Assembly (NCBI GenBank): GCA_013213915.1
Contig: JABSRK010000033.1
Span: forward strand, 1 to 17,975
Source: Planctomycetota bacterium
Lineage (GTDB): Bacteria > Planctomycetota > GCA-002687715
Direction of reading: 5' to 3'
Length of the DNA: 17,975 nucleotides
Position 1 is the first letter of the stretch. Each line of letters opens with the position of its first letter. Made by a program: the position numbers and the translations under genes. Shown here in pieces: positions 7,667 to 14,882 of this stretch. The notes beneath the pieces are model-generated. The model searched no databases. It saw nothing but the letters and a program-made list of their open reading frames with translations, and was not told the DNA's origin.

Positions 7667-8503
7667 CTATCGCCCGGAGACTTGCGTGCGCACCGTCGTC
7701 GGGATGTCGGTGATGATGCCGTCGACGCCCGCCTCCAGCAGGGGGGCGATCTCGGTGTCCTTGCGAACCGTCCAGCACCAGACCAGGATGCGGTGGCCGC
7801 GCATGCGCTGGGTGAACGCGGGGGTTACGTGTTTGCGGTTGAGGGCGACGGCGGCCAGGGGGAGGGCGAGGTGAGGCTCGACATCCTCGACGGTGCTCGC
7901 GATGCCGACCAGGGGGATCTCGGGCATGCGACGGTGGAGCTCCCTGAGGAGCACGGGACTGAAGCTGGCGAGGAGGAGTCCGTCCCGTTCAGGTGCGTTG
8001 CGGACGGCCCGGGCGACGGCTTCCGCGAGGGATTGGTCGTCGGGCAGGACGTCTGGGAGCTTGTGGTCGGCTTCGCGCTTGACCTCGATCATAAGGAGCG
8101 TGGACGGGCTCCACGGGAGGAGGAGGATGTCCTCGAGGACCGGGATGCGCTCGCCTCGGAAGCGCTTGTCGAACGTGGCGCCGACGTCGAAGGCGCTGAG
8201 CGCCGCGAGGTCGAGGTGGCGTATGAGTCCCGTGGCCGTCGTCCCCGCGGTGCGGTCCACGGTGCTGTCGTGGATGACGACGGCGCGTCCGTCCCCCGAG
8301 AGGCGGACGTCGATCTCGACGGCGTCGAATCCCCGTTCGATGGCGAGCCGGCAGGCCGACAGGGTGTTCTCGGGAGCCTCCATGGCGCCGCCACGGTGGG
8401 CGATGATGCTGGGCCTCTGCGGGCTCGTCTGGCAGCCAGCGACGAGGGTGACGACAACGAGCAACAGAACGCGAAGGGTCATGGGCGCGCTCTCTCTCTT
8501 CAT
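7667..8503 (-). CDS. Glycerophosphodiester phosphodiesterase family lipoprotein
   Basis: 278 residues from the ATG at 8503, whose ATGA overlaps the stop of the upstream VOC gene. A second ATG at 8482 is also possible because GAGAG lies 7 bases before it. Either start gives a lipoprotein signal ending in LVAGC (C24 from the first start), so the enzyme should be lipid-anchored. The GDPD TIM-barrel motifs are complete: AHRGG with H36 and R37, APENT with E45, VEIDVRLSGDG with E63 and D65, and VIHDSTVDRT with H78. WCWTV and GVDGIITDIP mark the last strands. Enzymes of this family hydrolyse glycerophosphodiesters to sn-glycerol-3-phosphate and an alcohol using a divalent metal; lysophospholipase D activity is also known. 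Coupling to the VOC gene suggests co-expression but not a shared pathway. Confidence 0.9.
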   Translation of the reverse strand: MKRESAPMTLRVLLLVVVTLVAGCQTSPQRPSIIAHRGGAMEAPENTLSACRLAIERGFDAVEIDVRLSGDGRAVVIHDSTVDRTAGTTATGLIRHLDLAALSAFDVGATFDKRFRGERIPVLEDILLLPWSPSTLLMIEVKREADHKLPDVLPDDQSLAEAVARAVRNAPERDGLLLASFSPVLLRELHRRMPEIPLVGIASTVEDVEPHLALPLAAVALNRKHVTPAFTQRMRGHRILVWCWTVRKDTEIAPLLEAGVDGIITDIPTTVRTQVSGR

Positions 8504-8880
8504 GAGATGGGTGGGTGGTAGAGGACCTGGATCGTGTGACCGTCCGGGTCCTTCATGTAGAACGACCGCGCGCCGTCGCGATGGGTCCTCGCGGGGGCAT
8601 CCGGATCGTGACCGAGATCTCGAATGCGCCGCTCCCACGCATCGACGTCATCTGGCTTGGGGACGACGAACCCGATGTGGTCCATCGTCTTGCCCGATTC
8701 CACCTCGCCCTTGTGAAGAGCCAGGTTATCCGAGCCCCCGGTCAGGTATGCGTTGTCTCTGTCAGGTCGCCACTCTTCTTGCATACCGAACACATCCCCA
8801 TAGAAGGCGACCGACCGATCGACGTCCGAAACGTATAGCGCGACGTGTCGCAGGCCGTGCATGGGAGGGAGATCGCTCAT
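8500..8880 (-). CDS. VOC family (glyoxalase/bleomycin-resistance fold) protein
   Basis: 126 residues, single-module VOC size, with two beta-alpha-beta-beta-beta halves. The first half begins LRHVALYVSDVDRSVAFYGD and the second MDHIGFVVPKPDDVDAWE. KDPDGHTIQVLYHP closes the fold. Expected metal-site positions hold H12 and H68, but the last-strand position that is usually Glu is Q118. A glyoxalase I activity is therefore doubtful, and a dioxygenase, hydrolase or binding role is possible. The ATG at 8880 has TACGAT ending 6 bases upstream and no Shine-Dalgarno; an internal ATG at 8862 is less likely. It leads a unit with the lipoprotein GDPD (4-base ATGA overlap) and diverges from the SDR gene 44 bases away. 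Confidence 0.85.
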   Translation of the reverse strand: MSDLPPMHGLRHVALYVSDVDRSVAFYGDVFGMQEEWRPDRDNAYLTGGSDNLALHKGEVESGKTMDHIGFVVPKPDDVDAWERRIRDLGHDPDAPARTHRDGARSFYMKDPDGHTIQVLYHPPIS

Positions 8881-8886
8881 CGTGGC

Positions 8887-8892
8887 ATCGTA
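8887..8892 (-). promoter_or_regulatory. Candidate -10 element (TACGAT), leaderless-type
   Basis: On the minus strand TACGAT is followed by GCCACG and the ATG of the VOC gene, a 6-base gap. The spacer sequence is nearly the same as at the toroid gene (GCCACC). No -35 is evident. Confidence 0.5.
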
Positions 8893-8912
8893 ACGCTCGG
8901 TTCTCAGATGGC

Positions 8913-8918
8913 TATGAT
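8913..8918 (+). promoter_or_regulatory. Candidate -10 element (TATGAT), leaderless-type
   Basis: TATGAT (five of six consensus positions) is followed by CCCGGC and the ATG of the SDR gene at 8925, a 6-base gap. No Shine-Dalgarno and no clear -35 are present. Confidence 0.5.
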
Positions 8919-8924
8919 CCCGGC

Positions 8925-9809
8925 ATGAAGGTCGTCGTGGCAGGTGGTAGCGGGTTCATCGGGCGGCGCCTTGCCCGACGGCTGGTCGATCGGGGTGACC
9001 ACGTCACGATCCTCACCCGAAACCCCGATCGGCCAGCCGAAGAGGGTCTCAAGTGGGCGGCGTATGGTGACGGACCGTTTGACGCGGACGTGGTGGTGAA
9101 TCTCGCGGGGGAGAACCTGTTCGGTAAGCGGTGGTCGCAGAAGCAGAAGGCGGTCATGCGGAAGAGTCGCGTGGACCAGACCGCCGCGCTCGTCGCGCGC
9201 ATGGCGTCCGAGCCGCGTCCCAAGGTGCTCGTGCAGGCGTCGGCGATCGGCTTCTACGGCGATCGTGGCGACGAGATGCTCGATGAAGCGTCAAAGCCCG
9301 GCGCAGCGGGTGTGTTCCTGACCGACGTCTGCCGGGACTGGGAGATGGCCGCGCGTGCGGCGAACGACTACGGCGTTCGCGTCGTGCTCCTGCGCATCGG
9401 GGTGGTGCTCGGTCCCGAAGGCGGCGCCGTCAAGGCCATGGGGACGCCGTTCCGGTTCTTCGCGGGCGGCCCCGTCGGCAGCGGGCGGCAGTGGATGAGC
9501 TGGGTTCATGCGGAAGACCTGGTCGGGCTGGTGCTGCACTGCGTGGACAACGAAGACACCAGCGGACCGATCAACGGCGCGGCCCCGAATCCAGAGAGGA
9601 TGAATGCGTTTTGCAAGGCGCTCGGACGGGCGATGGGGCGTCCGTCGTGGCTGCCGGTGCCGGGTTTCGTGTTGCGGGTCATGCTCGGCGAGGTCGCGAC
9701 CGTGCTGCTCGGTAGCCAGCGGGTACTGCCCAAACACGCCGAGGTGTCAGGATTCGTGTTCCGACATCCCGACCTCGGCGAAGCTCTGAAGGACCTGCTC
9801 GGGAGGTAG
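8925..9809 (+). CDS. TIGR01777 family NAD(P)-binding epimerase/SDR (YfcH/SDR39U1-like)
   Basis: 294 residues, full length for the family. The Rossmann glycine motif GGSGFIG is at residues 7-13. NLAGENLFGKRWSQKQK at 59-75, ASAIGFYGDRGDE at 105-117 (S106 and Y111 are active-site-like), RIGVVLGPEGGA and WMSWVHAEDL are the family's signature segments. The C-terminus (about 245-292, RVMLGEVATVLLGSQRVLPK) is the DUF1731-type tail. The substrate of this family is not established; relatives are cytosolic nucleotide-sugar-epimerase-like proteins. The frame is open far upstream, but that part is antisense to the VOC/GDPD genes, and the start is fixed by the first residues of the Rossmann strand. The next gene begins 11 bases downstream on the same strand. 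Confidence 0.92.
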   Translation: MKVVVAGGSGFIGRRLARRLVDRGDHVTILTRNPDRPAEEGLKWAAYGDGPFDADVVVNLAGENLFGKRWSQKQKAVMRKSRVDQTAALVARMASEPRPKVLVQASAIGFYGDRGDEMLDEASKPGAAGVFLTDVCRDWEMAARAANDYGVRVVLLRIGVVLGPEGGAVKAMGTPFRFFAGGPVGSGRQWMSWVHAEDLVGLVLHCVDNEDTSGPINGAAPNPERMNAFCKALGRAMGRPSWLPVPGFVLRVMLGEVATVLLGSQRVLPKHAEVSGFVFRHPDLGEALKDLLGR

Positions 9810-9812
9810 ACT
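9807..9812 (+). promoter_or_regulatory. Candidate -10 element (TAGACT) overlapping a stop codon
   Basis: TAGACT includes the TAG stop of the SDR gene and ends 8 bases before the ATG at 9821. It could give an internal leaderless start for the next gene, but read-through from the SDR gene is equally likely. Confidence 0.3.
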
Positions 9813-9820
9813 TCGCTCCC

Positions 9821-10480
9821 ATGGACGCCGGTACGCCGCTCTCGCTTGACGCTTTCAGCCCCGCCGTGGACGAAGACGCAGCCGCCGTCGCGATCACGCG
9901 TGCGCGGGCGGAGATCGACGGGAGCGACTGGGGCGAGCTCGATGTCACCGAGGTGCAGAGGCGGCTGGAATCCGACGGCGACTTCGTCATCCTGCAGCTC
10001 GCGACCACGTTCACGACGCAACTGCGGTTGTCGGGTCTAGAGGTGCTCGTCAACGCGTCCGGCTTGCGTACGTTCGAGGTGGACGGAACGTACTGCGTGC
10101 CGTCGAAGCGCGCCATGCCCGAGGACCAGGAAGGGTACATCTTGGTCGACGGCCTGGCCGCCGGCGAGCACCGCCTCGCATGGTCGTACGTCTGGAACCC
10201 CCCCGGTGAACCCGACGGGGTGACTCTGGTTCCGCCACTGATTCTCGGGCTCGGTCGCTGCGAGGCCGATGTGGACGTCGCGGAGGGCGCAACGTCGCTG
10301 GTGTTCGACGGGCCAGCCCCTGGTTCGGTCACCGCGACGTTGGACGGGGTCGCCATGCCGATGTCGATCGACGCGCCGGCGCGGGCGTCGGTGCCGCCCG
10401 GGACATCCGGCCCGGCGCGTCTCGCGCTCACCTTCACCCGAGAGGCGTCCGTGGCTCGCGCCGCACGGTGGCTCCGATGA
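9821..10480 (+). CDS. Conserved-looking hypothetical beta-rich cytosolic protein
   Basis: 219 residues. I do not recognise the family. It has no signal peptide or membrane segment. Residues 1-50 are acidic and probably helical. From about 52 the sequence alternates short hydrophobic strands with turns (DFVILQLATTFTTQLRLSG, LRTFEVDGTYCVP, GYILVDGLAAGEHRLAWSYV), followed by a second strand-rich part after about 140. This suggests one or two beta-sandwich-like modules. It is 11 bases after the SDR gene, and its TGA overlaps the ATG of the amino-acid permease (ATGA), which implies translational coupling and perhaps joint function with the transporter. It is unlikely to be a shadow: its codon pattern matches its neighbours, and the opposite-strand frame spanning this region runs through three genes. 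Confidence 0.7.
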   Translation: MDAGTPLSLDAFSPAVDEDAAAVAITRARAEIDGSDWGELDVTEVQRRLESDGDFVILQLATTFTTQLRLSGLEVLVNASGLRTFEVDGTYCVPSKRAMPEDQEGYILVDGLAAGEHRLAWSYVWNPPGEPDGVTLVPPLILGLGRCEADVDVAEGATSLVFDGPAPGSVTATLDGVAMPMSIDAPARASVPPGTSGPARLALTFTREASVARAARWLR

Positions 10481-11847
10481 CAGACGTCGACGCCGGACTC
10501 AAGCGCGTTCTCGGTCCCGTCAGCTCCACGAGCATCGTCATCGGCGCCATCATCGGCGTGGGCATCTTCTTCACGCCGTCTCAGATCGCGGCCACCACCG
10601 GGAGCCCCGGCCTCGCCATGTGGACGTGGGCTCTGGGGGGACTCATGGCGTTGCTGGGCGCGCTCGTGTTCGCCGAGCTCGGCGGGATGTACGGCCGCAC
10701 GGGCGGTCAGTACGAGATCATGCGGGATGCCTATGGCGTCCCGGTCGCGTTCTGCTTCGTGTTCTGCAACTCCAGCGCGATCCTCGCCGGGGCCGCCGCG
10801 ATCATCTCCATCATCTGCGCACAGAACCTGGGCGTGCTGTTCACGGGAGAGCCGCCCGGGGCGACGACGGTCACCATCATGTCGGCCGCACTCATCGCCG
10901 GCCTCGTTTGCGCCAACGTCGGTGGCGTCAAGTGGGGCGCGACGATCCAGAACGTGACCGTGTTCGCCAAGCTGGCGACGTTGCTCCTGGTCGCCGTGCT
11001 CGCCGTGGCGATGACACCGGACGCGGTTAAGGAGGTGCCCACGCTCAAGGCAGAATCCGTGGCTGACGGCCCATGGATCAGCCTGCTCCTTGCTGGCCTC
11101 GTCCCCGCCCTGTTCTCGTTCGGCGGGTGGCAGCACGCCCTGTGGATCGGCGGCGAGGTCAAGAACCCCAAGCGCAACGTCCCACTCGCGATCGTGGTCG
11201 GTGTTCTCGTGGTTGTCGTTGTGTACATGCTCGCCAACTGGGCGTACTTCTCCCTCCTTGGTTACGGCGGTGTCGTCGACAGCGAGACGCTGGCCGCCGA
11301 TGCCGTATCCAAGGTCTGGCCCGATACAGGAAGACGACTGGTCGCCGGAGCGGTCGCCTTCTCGGCGTTCGGGGTGCTCAATGCCCAGCTGCTGTCGGGG
11401 CCGCGTTTGCTCTGTGGCATGGCGCGTGACGGGAAGTTCTTTCGCGCGTTCGGGAAGGTGCACGGGCGCTTGGGGACACCCGTTCCGGCGATCGTCTTGG
11501 TGGGCAGCATCGGGCTTGGCCTGGTGGTAATCGCGGGGGAGGCTGGCGTTGGCGGCTTGCTGACGGGCGTCGTTCTCGTGGACGCGGTGTTCTTCTGCCT
11601 TACGGGCATGGCCCTGCTGGTGCTGCGGAGGGTGAAGAAGCACGCCGAGCGTCCGGTGCGCGTACCGCTGTATCCACTCGTGCCCGTCGCGTTCGTACTG
11701 CTCGAGATGGCGGTCATCTTCGGAGCGTTCCAGATTGAGAAGAACCGGGACGCTGCGTGGATCGGCTTGGCGTGGATCGCCGTGGCCGCGCTCTGCTACG
11801 TCGTGTTTTTCCGCGGCCCCAAGAACACGGGAAGTCGCGGATCCTGA
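10477..11847 (+). CDS. APC superfamily amino-acid permease
   Basis: 456 residues with about twelve hydrophobic segments, typical for amino acid/polyamine/organocation transporters. The first helix carries IVIGAIIGVGIFFTPSQIA, the unwound GxGIF substrate site of the family. The second has FAELGGMYGRTGGQYE, and the sixth region reads FSFGGWQHALWIGGEVKNPK, close to the LAT-type exchangers and related bacterial permeases. The transported amino acid cannot be told. The ATG at 10477 is preferred over the GTG at 10468 because it forms an ATGA overlap with the preceding gene. It ends in TGATG, opening a five-codon frame that leads to the next gene's start. Confidence 0.9.
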   Translation: MTDVDAGLKRVLGPVSSTSIVIGAIIGVGIFFTPSQIAATTGSPGLAMWTWALGGLMALLGALVFAELGGMYGRTGGQYEIMRDAYGVPVAFCFVFCNSSAILAGAAAIISIICAQNLGVLFTGEPPGATTVTIMSAALIAGLVCANVGGVKWGATIQNVTVFAKLATLLLVAVLAVAMTPDAVKEVPTLKAESVADGPWISLLLAGLVPALFSFGGWQHALWIGGEVKNPKRNVPLAIVVGVLVVVVVYMLANWAYFSLLGYGGVVDSETLAADAVSKVWPDTGRRLVAGAVAFSAFGVLNAQLLSGPRLLCGMARDGKFFRAFGKVHGRLGTPVPAIVLVGSIGLGLVVIAGEAGVGGLLTGVVLVDAVFFCLTGMALLVLRRVKKHAERPVRVPLYPLVPVAFVLLEMAVIFGAFQIEKNRDAAWIGLAWIAVAALCYVVFFRGPKNTGSRGS

Positions 11848-11864
11848 TGCCTCACGTCCGTTGA
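11847..11864 (+). other. Five-codon linking frame between permease and MFS genes
   Basis: The permease stop is TGATG, so an ATG at 11847 overlaps it. This frame reads M-P-H-V-R and stops at TGA 11862-11864, which overlaps the proposed TTG start of the MFS gene at 11861. Ribosomes ending on the permease could therefore step through the mini-frame to the TTG. Coincidence is possible. Confidence 0.3.
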
Positions 11865-13036
11865 ACCGCCCCGACCACAACCTCACACCCTTCGCGTTTG
11901 CCTACTTCGGGTTGTTCGCCTACATGGGGGCGGCGGGGCCGTGGCTCACGACGTATCAGCGGGACCTGGGCTTCGATCAGGCCACGTCCGGCAAGCTCAT
12001 GGCGGCGTTCACCCTCTCCGCGATCATCGGTGGATGGCTCGCTGCCCGCCGCGCTGATGCACGCCGCGAGCGCCGTCGGTTGCAACGCGCCCTCTCGATC
12101 GTCGCGGCGTTGGCGGCGTTGTGTTGGCTGATCGTGGATGACCCGGGGATGGCTCTCGTGATCCTGATCGTCCAGGGGGCGTGCATCGGACCGCAGATTC
12201 CCATGCTCGACGGGGCGACAATCGACGCGCTCGGGTCGGAACGCCGGTGCTACGGACGGGTCCGCGTCTGGGGTTCGGTTGCCTGGGGTCTCGGGACGCT
12301 GATCATCGGCGCCGTCCGCGAGTTCGACCCGACAGCGATGGCCATCATCCCGTGGTCCATGGCCGGATGGCTGATCGTGTTTCACGTCATCACCTGGCGA
12401 CTCGCGGATACCCAGTCACCGGCGCGTCGCGAGAGCCCTCGATTCGACCTGGGGGCGGCATTCCGATCGGTTCCCTTCGTCGCGCTGCTGCTCGCGTCCT
12501 TGCTTCACGGGTTAGCGTTCAGCAATTACGAGTACTTCTCCGCACGGACATTCGAGGATCTCGGGGTGTCGCCCCTCGGTGTCTCCGGCATCCTGCTCGT
12601 CGGGATTGCTTTCGAGTCCCTGGTGTTCTGGGTCGCGCCGCGGCTCCTCGCGCGCTGGAGCGCGCTCACCCTGGCATCTGTCGCCCTGCTCGCGACCGCA
12701 GGCAGATGGTGGATCACGCCCCACATCTCCTCAGTGTCCGGGTTCGCCATGCTGCAGCCGACCCACGCGTTCACCTTCGCCCTCTGGTACACGGCGGCGA
12801 TGCATCTGGTCGCCCGCCTGGTGGACGACGAGGTGCGAACGACGGGGCAGACCCTCCAGTTCATGTCGTTCGCGATCGGCATGGCCATCGGCGTCGCCGT
12901 CGGCGGCGCGATCCGTGAGGAGCACGGGATCGCCACGGCGTTCCAGCAGGCAGCGATCGTCGATGTGCTGGCGGTCGTCGTGCTGCTGGCCGCTGCACGA
13001 CGGTTCACCGTGATCACCCCCATAGGATCCCGGTAA
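11861..13036 (+). CDS. MFS transporter (MFS_1-like, sugar/nucleoside-symporter type)
   Basis: 391 residues from a TTG at 11861; about twelve membrane segments. The first helix begins at TPFAFAYFGLFAYMG, so the next in-frame ATG (codon 22) would cut it, and upstream codons overlap the permease gene. The loop after helix 2 contains WLAARRADARRERRRL, a divergent form of the basic MFS loop. IPMLDGATIDALG and GRVRVWGSVAWGLGTLIIG resemble the helix 4-5 region of the nucleoside/3-phenylpropionate-type permeases, in which RxWGSxG is usual. The substrate is unknown. It is the last gene of the plus-strand run and converges on the FHA-protease gene, with 59 bases between the stops. No Shine-Dalgarno precedes the TTG, which supports coupling to upstream translation. 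Confidence 0.85.
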   Translation: MNRPDHNLTPFAFAYFGLFAYMGAAGPWLTTYQRDLGFDQATSGKLMAAFTLSAIIGGWLAARRADARRERRRLQRALSIVAALAALCWLIVDDPGMALVILIVQGACIGPQIPMLDGATIDALGSERRCYGRVRVWGSVAWGLGTLIIGAVREFDPTAMAIIPWSMAGWLIVFHVITWRLADTQSPARRESPRFDLGAAFRSVPFVALLLASLLHGLAFSNYEYFSARTFEDLGVSPLGVSGILLVGIAFESLVFWVAPRLLARWSALTLASVALLATAGRWWITPHISSVSGFAMLQPTHAFTFALWYTAAMHLVARLVDDEVRTTGQTLQFMSFAIGMAIGVAVGGAIREEHGIATAFQQAAIVDVLAVVVLLAAARRFTVITPIGSR

Positions 13037-13095
13037 CGAACGCAACCAAGTGATGGCGCGGCGGGTCCCGCTTAACATCGGTCGAGTCGATGCGC

Positions 13096-14781
13096 CTACT
13101 TCTTGGCGGCAGGGAGGTCGCTCTTGGAGAGTTCGGGCAACGCGACCACCTCTTCGTCGAGGTCACCGGATTTCAGGAGCTCGTGGACGAATCGGATGCG
13201 CGTGCCGTAGTTGGCACCTGTGAAATTGCGGCTGATGGCCGTGTTCACCCCGATGACCACGCCGCTGTCGTTGAAGAGCGGGCCGCCGCTGCCGCCGCTG
13301 TAGGTGACCGCGTCGTAGACCAGGTGGGCGTCGCCGATGTTCGAGAGTCCCCCCATGGTAAAGACAGGATCGATCCCCTTCATCTTCGCCAGGTTGGTCA
13401 CCAGATCCGCGCGGCCGTCTTTCGACCGATTGAACACGGCCTTGGCCTTGTCGCTGGGCAACTTGTGGATGATGCCGCGCAGCCCTTCGGGATACCCCAG
13501 AAGATAAACGTCCGTGCCGGCGGCGATGGACGCCTGCGGCTCGGCGAGGGGGAGGACCGGGATGGCCTCGTCCATCTTCTCGAGCTTGGCGACGGCGATA
13601 TCCCCGCTGGCGTGCGCACCGACCCGGATGAGCGAAATGGGCTCCTCGCGCCCGGGGAAGCAGGCGATGAACACCTCGCGAACCGCGCGCATCCCGCCTC
13701 CCAGGAACGGTTCGCCGAACCTGTCGTCCTCGTACCACGGATCGATCACGTGGCGGTTCGAGACGACGTGACCCTTCTTGTCCACGACGAAGCCAGAACC
13801 CGACACCCACTCCATCCTCTTGGGGCCGTTGCCGCCGAACTGGAACGGGTCCAGCGCGGTTCGATCGGGCTCGCCGGTCGCCGGATCGAGGACATAGCGG
13901 ACGAACTCCTTCTTATCCTCACTGTAGAAAGCGACACCGATATAGATGAAGCACACGCCGGCGTGGAAGTCCTTGTGGATGCGCTTGGCGATCCCGGCCA
14001 GGTCCTCCGCGGCCGTCATGCGTTCGGACATACGGTCGGCACGGGTCGCCAGGTCCTTCAGGACGCGATCGTTCTCGAGGTCCTTCTCCACGAGCCCCTT
14101 GAGTTGCCTGCGAATCTCCTCGTCGAGCCGTTTCTCGAGGCCAGCGTGCTCGGCGCGCCCCTCTTCCAGCAACGCGAGCAGGCGCTTGTTCGCCTTCGCC
14201 GTGCGGTCAGCGCGATTCTCGAATTCCCTTTTTGTGTCCTGCGACTCCATGACCAAACTGACGAGCACAACGGCGAGCGCGATGACGGCGACGCCCATGA
14301 TCACGAGCGCGACCCGAAGACGACGGGTGCCGTTGGCGACCGCGTCCTTGACCAGCTGGCGCGCGAAGGAGGTCATGCGCGCGGCGCGGGTGCCGCGCTG
14401 GCTGTTCTCGGATGCGTAGCTCGTCGCATCCGCGACCACTTGCTGGAATGTCTTTGTCGGCCGCCGTGATCGCGAGATGCGGAAACGGAGCACGGGCCCG
14501 TTCTCGCCCAGCCGCACCAGGTCGTTCTGCTGGAGCTCCGCTTCCTGAACGGGCCGCTCGTTGAGAATGACCGGCTCGTCCGTGAGGCTGCGGAGGATCC
14601 ACTGGCCGTCACGGACCTCGATCTCGGCGTGGCGCTCCAGGACCGGCCGCTGTGACGAGGGCGGGAACCGCACCGAGCAATCAGTCGCCGACCCGATCAC
14701 GATCGGGTTGTCCCTGGGCGTCACCGTCGCACCCTTGAGGGTGCCGGAGAGGCAGAATAGGACGGGATGCTCGGATGACAT
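13096..14781 (-). CDS. FHA domain - transmembrane - coiled-coil - trypsin-like serine protease
   Basis: 561 residues. Residues about 1-102 form an FHA-type beta-sandwich (NPIVIGSATDCSVRFP, LERHAEIEV, DLVRLGENGPVLRF). The usual GR and SxxH phosphothreonine-binding residues are altered to GS and LERH, so phosphopeptide binding is doubtful. Residues 154-178 are a single membrane segment, followed by a charged coiled coil to about 260. The rest is an S1-type protease of the DegP/trypsin class with the full triad: H344 in SNRHVID, D394 in ASGDIAVAKL and S498 in SGGSGGPLF. The likely topology is FHA in the cytoplasm and protease outside. Without a PDZ domain it is not a standard DegP. It may link an inner state to envelope proteolysis. 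TATCAT lies 10 bases before the ATG, and no Shine-Dalgarno is seen. The neighbouring PhoD-like gene lies 101 bases upstream on the same strand. Confidence 0.9.
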   Translation of the reverse strand: MSSEHPVLFCLSGTLKGATVTPRDNPIVIGSATDCSVRFPPSSQRPVLERHAEIEVRDGQWILRSLTDEPVILNERPVQEAELQQNDLVRLGENGPVLRFRISRSRRPTKTFQQVVADATSYASENSQRGTRAARMTSFARQLVKDAVANGTRRLRVALVIMGVAVIALAVVLVSLVMESQDTKREFENRADRTAKANKRLLALLEEGRAEHAGLEKRLDEEIRRQLKGLVEKDLENDRVLKDLATRADRMSERMTAAEDLAGIAKRIHKDFHAGVCFIYIGVAFYSEDKKEFVRYVLDPATGEPDRTALDPFQFGGNGPKRMEWVSGSGFVVDKKGHVVSNRHVIDPWYEDDRFGEPFLGGGMRAVREVFIACFPGREEPISLIRVGAHASGDIAVAKLEKMDEAIPVLPLAEPQASIAAGTDVYLLGYPEGLRGIIHKLPSDKAKAVFNRSKDGRADLVTNLAKMKGIDPVFTMGGLSNIGDAHLVYDAVTYSGGSGGPLFNDSGVVIGVNTAISRNFTGANYGTRIRFVHELLKSGDLDEEVVALPELSKSDLPAAKK

Positions 14782-14791
14782 GGGGGAGCCG

Positions 14792-14797
14792 ATGATA
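14792..14797 (-). promoter_or_regulatory. Candidate -10 element (TATCAT)
   Basis: On the minus strand TATCAT ends 10 bases before the ATG at 14781. It would give a leader of only a few bases. No Shine-Dalgarno is present. Confidence 0.35.
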
Positions 14798-14882
14798 CCG
14801 GTGGCGCGACCGAAGCGTCAGGGGACTCGAGAAACGGCCCCGCGGCCACCGTCACTGGGACCGCTGATCCACCCCGTCGCGG

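Noticed and set aside
7893..8924. Upstream extension of the SDR frame
   Set aside because: It is antisense to the VOC and GDPD genes, and the family's N-terminal Rossmann strand begins at 8925.
11847..11849. ATG at 11847 as the MFS start
   Set aside because: It is in a different frame and reaches a stop after five codons; the in-frame TTG at 11861 fits the first membrane helix.
9679..11886. Long open frame on the minus strand (over 700 codons)
   Set aside because: It runs antisense through three well-supported genes, and its product is low-complexity, rich in His, Arg, Asp and Gln. This is usual for shadow frames in GC-rich DNA.
14834..14852. ACGG/CCGT hairpin followed by TT on the minus strand after the PhoD-like gene
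   Set aside because: The stem is only 4 bp with an 11-base loop and two T bases, too weak to call a terminator.
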